Assembly (NCBI GenBank): GCA_023396255.1
Contig: JAEWWU010000003.1
Coordinates: 1 to 14,885 of the forward strand
DNA: 14,885 nucleotides
Direction: 5' to 3'
Source: Bacteroidota bacterium
GTDB lineage: Bacteria; Bacteroidota; Bacteroidia; Bacteroidales; Porphyromonadaceae
Positions 13,578-14,885 of this stretch are shown piece after piece (position 1 is the stretch's first letter; every line of letters begins with the position of its first letter). The notes beneath the pieces were generated by a model. The model worked only from the letters and a program-made list of their open reading frames with translations, was not told the DNA's origin and did no database searches. The position numbers were made by a program, and so were the translations under genes.

Positions 13578-14604
13578 GTGCAATTGAGACTTGTTTTCAA
13601 CGGATTAGATCCCTTCTCATTGCTTGCCACAAGAAAGAGAAGATTATAGGGAGTACTCCCTTCAAATTATCGCCCTGTGGGGAGAATAAACAGCTGATGT
13701 TTTGACCATTGATTGCTGAGGAAATAATTGGGAAATTGATTGTTAAGTATCTATACCGAAAGATAGTCTCCAAATCTCTGTTCGGAAAAAAATAGAAAAA
13801 GTACTCATAACAAGGAGAGGGAATGAATGGTTTCTCGTTCGAAGGAGTACGGAGAATGGTTTTGGTCGTTCTTAAGTGGCGGAGTAGTTGGGCAATTTCC
13901 GATTGGTTGGATGTGCGTAGTTGGTTTTGGCTCCCTCAAGTGAGTAGTAAGGGTAGATCGATCCCTAGTCTGTTCAGTTATTCTCAGACGGTTTCCCCCA
14001 ACTAAATTCGTTTAATCCAGAATAAGTTGGGTACAATGTGATTGGAAAAAAGAGGGTATTCCTCTTCTCTTTAGCCGGAATTTTCTCAGAAGAGGATATT
14101 TCTGAATCTGATTTATGGCACTATGGTTGTTTATATTCCCCATCGTCTTTTATTTTCCTGCACGGAATGAAAATTAGTAGGGAATTATCCAAAATTAATT
14201 CCCAGCAAATGGGATAATTGTAGGGAACTAATCGGACATTTTTGGGGAACTAGTTGCCAATTTACAAGGAACTACTAGCAGAAAGGGTATTAGGGTGAGG
14301 ATGGAAGATAAGTGATTGGGAATAAGAGGGATTTGCAATGTTTCTCAATACTTGGCATAAGGGACTGAAGTACGGAAGATCTGGATTTATGCAGAAGCTC
14401 CGTTACCAAATCGTTAGTCCATTCCTCGAATGGCAACGAAGAGGCGCGAGAAGGTAGCTGGGCAGGATAATTTGAAGAACGATACAACTATCTGAGGCAA
14501 AGATCATTTAAGGGGGGGGGAATGGATGATAGCCACAGATGAAGGCGTTATTCCTCGCGATTGGAGTGTGGAGCGAGGGGGAGCTTTTTATGGTATGGTT
14601 TATC
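13578..14604. other. gene-poor stretch with repeats, no convincing gene
   Basis: About 1 kb between the operon terminator and the IS481 remnant. It contains an inverted repeat TCCTCTTCT (14060-14068) / AGAAGAGGA (14088-14096), the right copy of the repeat module and its 22-nt array (14151-14282), the second shared stretch (14474-14508) and a run of nine G (14512-14520). A 60-codon frame at 13823-14005 follows a purine-rich AAGGAGAGGGA but resembles no protein I know. This looks like decayed accessory DNA. Confidence 0.6.
14151..14282. repeat. right copy of the repeat module with 22-nt array
   Basis: Positions 14151-14203 match 613-665 at 48 of 53 bases. Downstream, units start at 14173 (21 nt), 14194 (23), 14217 (22), 14239 (22) and 14261 (22). 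The last three share a core: AGGGAACTA at 14222, GGGGAACTA at 14244 and AAGGAACTA at 14266, exactly 22 nt apart. This is the complement of the ATTAGTTCCCT core of the left array. Spacing is kept better than sequence. Function unknown. Confidence 0.78.
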
Positions 14605-14634
14605 TGTAATAGTCAAGACTTAATCTGACAATTA
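14605..14634 (+). repeat. candidate left terminal end of an IS481-family element
   Basis: The stretch beginning TGTAATAGTCAAGACTTAA starts with TGT, as IS481-family ends do, and lies 72 nt before the transposase start, a normal distance. The right end is outside the window, so the inverted repeat and any target duplication cannot be checked. Confidence 0.55.
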
Positions 14635-14676
14635 GGTATAAAAAGAATAATTTTGTAACAGAAAACAGATTGAGTT

Positions 14677-14885
14677 ATGACAACATCAGAAAAGGTCATC
14701 AAGAACAAACTGGGATTGCTTGAACTCTCCCAACAGTTAGGAAACGTATCACGTGCTTGCAAGATTATGGGCTAGCCGTGATAGTTTTTATCGTTTTAAA
14801 GAGTTATATGAACAAGGGGGTGAAGTCGCCTTGCAGGAAATTTCTCGCTGTAAGCCTGTCATAAAGAACCGTGTAGAAGAACACA
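14677..14885 (+). pseudogene. IS481-family transposase, frameshifted and cut by the window edge
   Basis: The frame from ATG 14677 encodes MTTSEKVIKNKLGLLELSQQ and continues through SRACKIMG (residues 25-32), an N-terminal helix-turn-helix typical of IS481 transposases. It stops at TAG 14773-14775. Shifting the frame at that point restores a fitting continuation: SRDSFYRFKELYEQGGEVAL, then QEISRCKPVIKNRVEEH to the window edge. The simplest explanation is loss of two bases (GGCTATAGC to GGCTAGC). The Cys in SRCKP replaces an Arg common at this position in the family. The catalytic DDE domain lies beyond the edge. As read, the copy cannot make a full transposase unless the shift is a sequencing error. 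Confidence 0.82.

Noticed and set aside
13823..14005. Small gene of 60 codons behind a strong purine-rich stretch
   Set aside because: The protein is Trp/Ser-rich with no recognisable family, this phylum depends little on Shine-Dalgarno pairing, and the frame lies in decayed DNA.
14060..14096. Second intrinsic terminator
   Set aside because: The 9-bp stem has a 19-nt loop and no T-run after it.
14512..14520. Phase-variable gene controlled by the G tract
   Set aside because: No open frame of useful length spans or directly follows the tract; the ATG at 14522 ends within a few codons.

Overview
The window looks like a chromosomal segment of a Bacteroidales bacterium, most likely Porphyromonas or a close relative. 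The reasons are the promoter style (TAnnTTTG boxes rather than TATAAT), the DUF3078-type outer-membrane protein, the GH3/beta-lactamase fusion, the CobD/HisC-like aminotransferase, and the block thrS-infC-rpmI-rplT. The genus is an inference; the order is fairly secure.

Layout. Positions 1-183 hold two tRNA genes on the minus strand, Tyr(GTA) then Gly(TCC), probably the head of a tRNA-tuf operon that runs off the left edge. Positions 184-991 are gene-poor and carry the tRNA promoter, a degenerate 22-nt repeat array and further repeat material. From 992 every gene is on the plus strand: a secreted GH3 hexosaminidase/beta-lactamase-fold protein, a CobD/HisC-like aminotransferase, a family 2 glycosyltransferase, PriA, and a DUF3078 beta-barrel protein. 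Gaps between these are 15-57 nt, so co-transcription is likely. After 152 nt with its own candidate promoter comes the translation block thrS, infC, rpmI, rplT, closed by a strong intrinsic terminator at 13545-13577. Positions 13578-14604 are again gene-poor and contain a second copy of the repeat module. The window ends inside a frameshifted IS481-family transposase.

Function. The first block combines envelope functions (cell-wall sugar hydrolysis, glycan transfer, an outer-membrane barrel) with a replication-restart protein and a PLP-fold protein. The second block is the standard housekeeping set for Thr-tRNA charging, initiation and 50S ribosomal proteins.

Main surprises. (1) The PriA homologue is full length and keeps its DNA-binding and zinc modules, but has lost Walker A, the DEAH histidine and motifs V and VI, which makes it a candidate pseudohelicase. 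(2) The aminotransferase has histidine where the PLP-binding lysine should be. (3) The two gene-poor stretches share a 53-nt module (48/53 identical) embedded in degenerate repeats of about 22-nt period, plus a second shared stretch of about 35 nt in the same orientation. (4) The GH3 gene has a perfect TAnnTTTG box so close to its ATG that the transcript may be leaderless.
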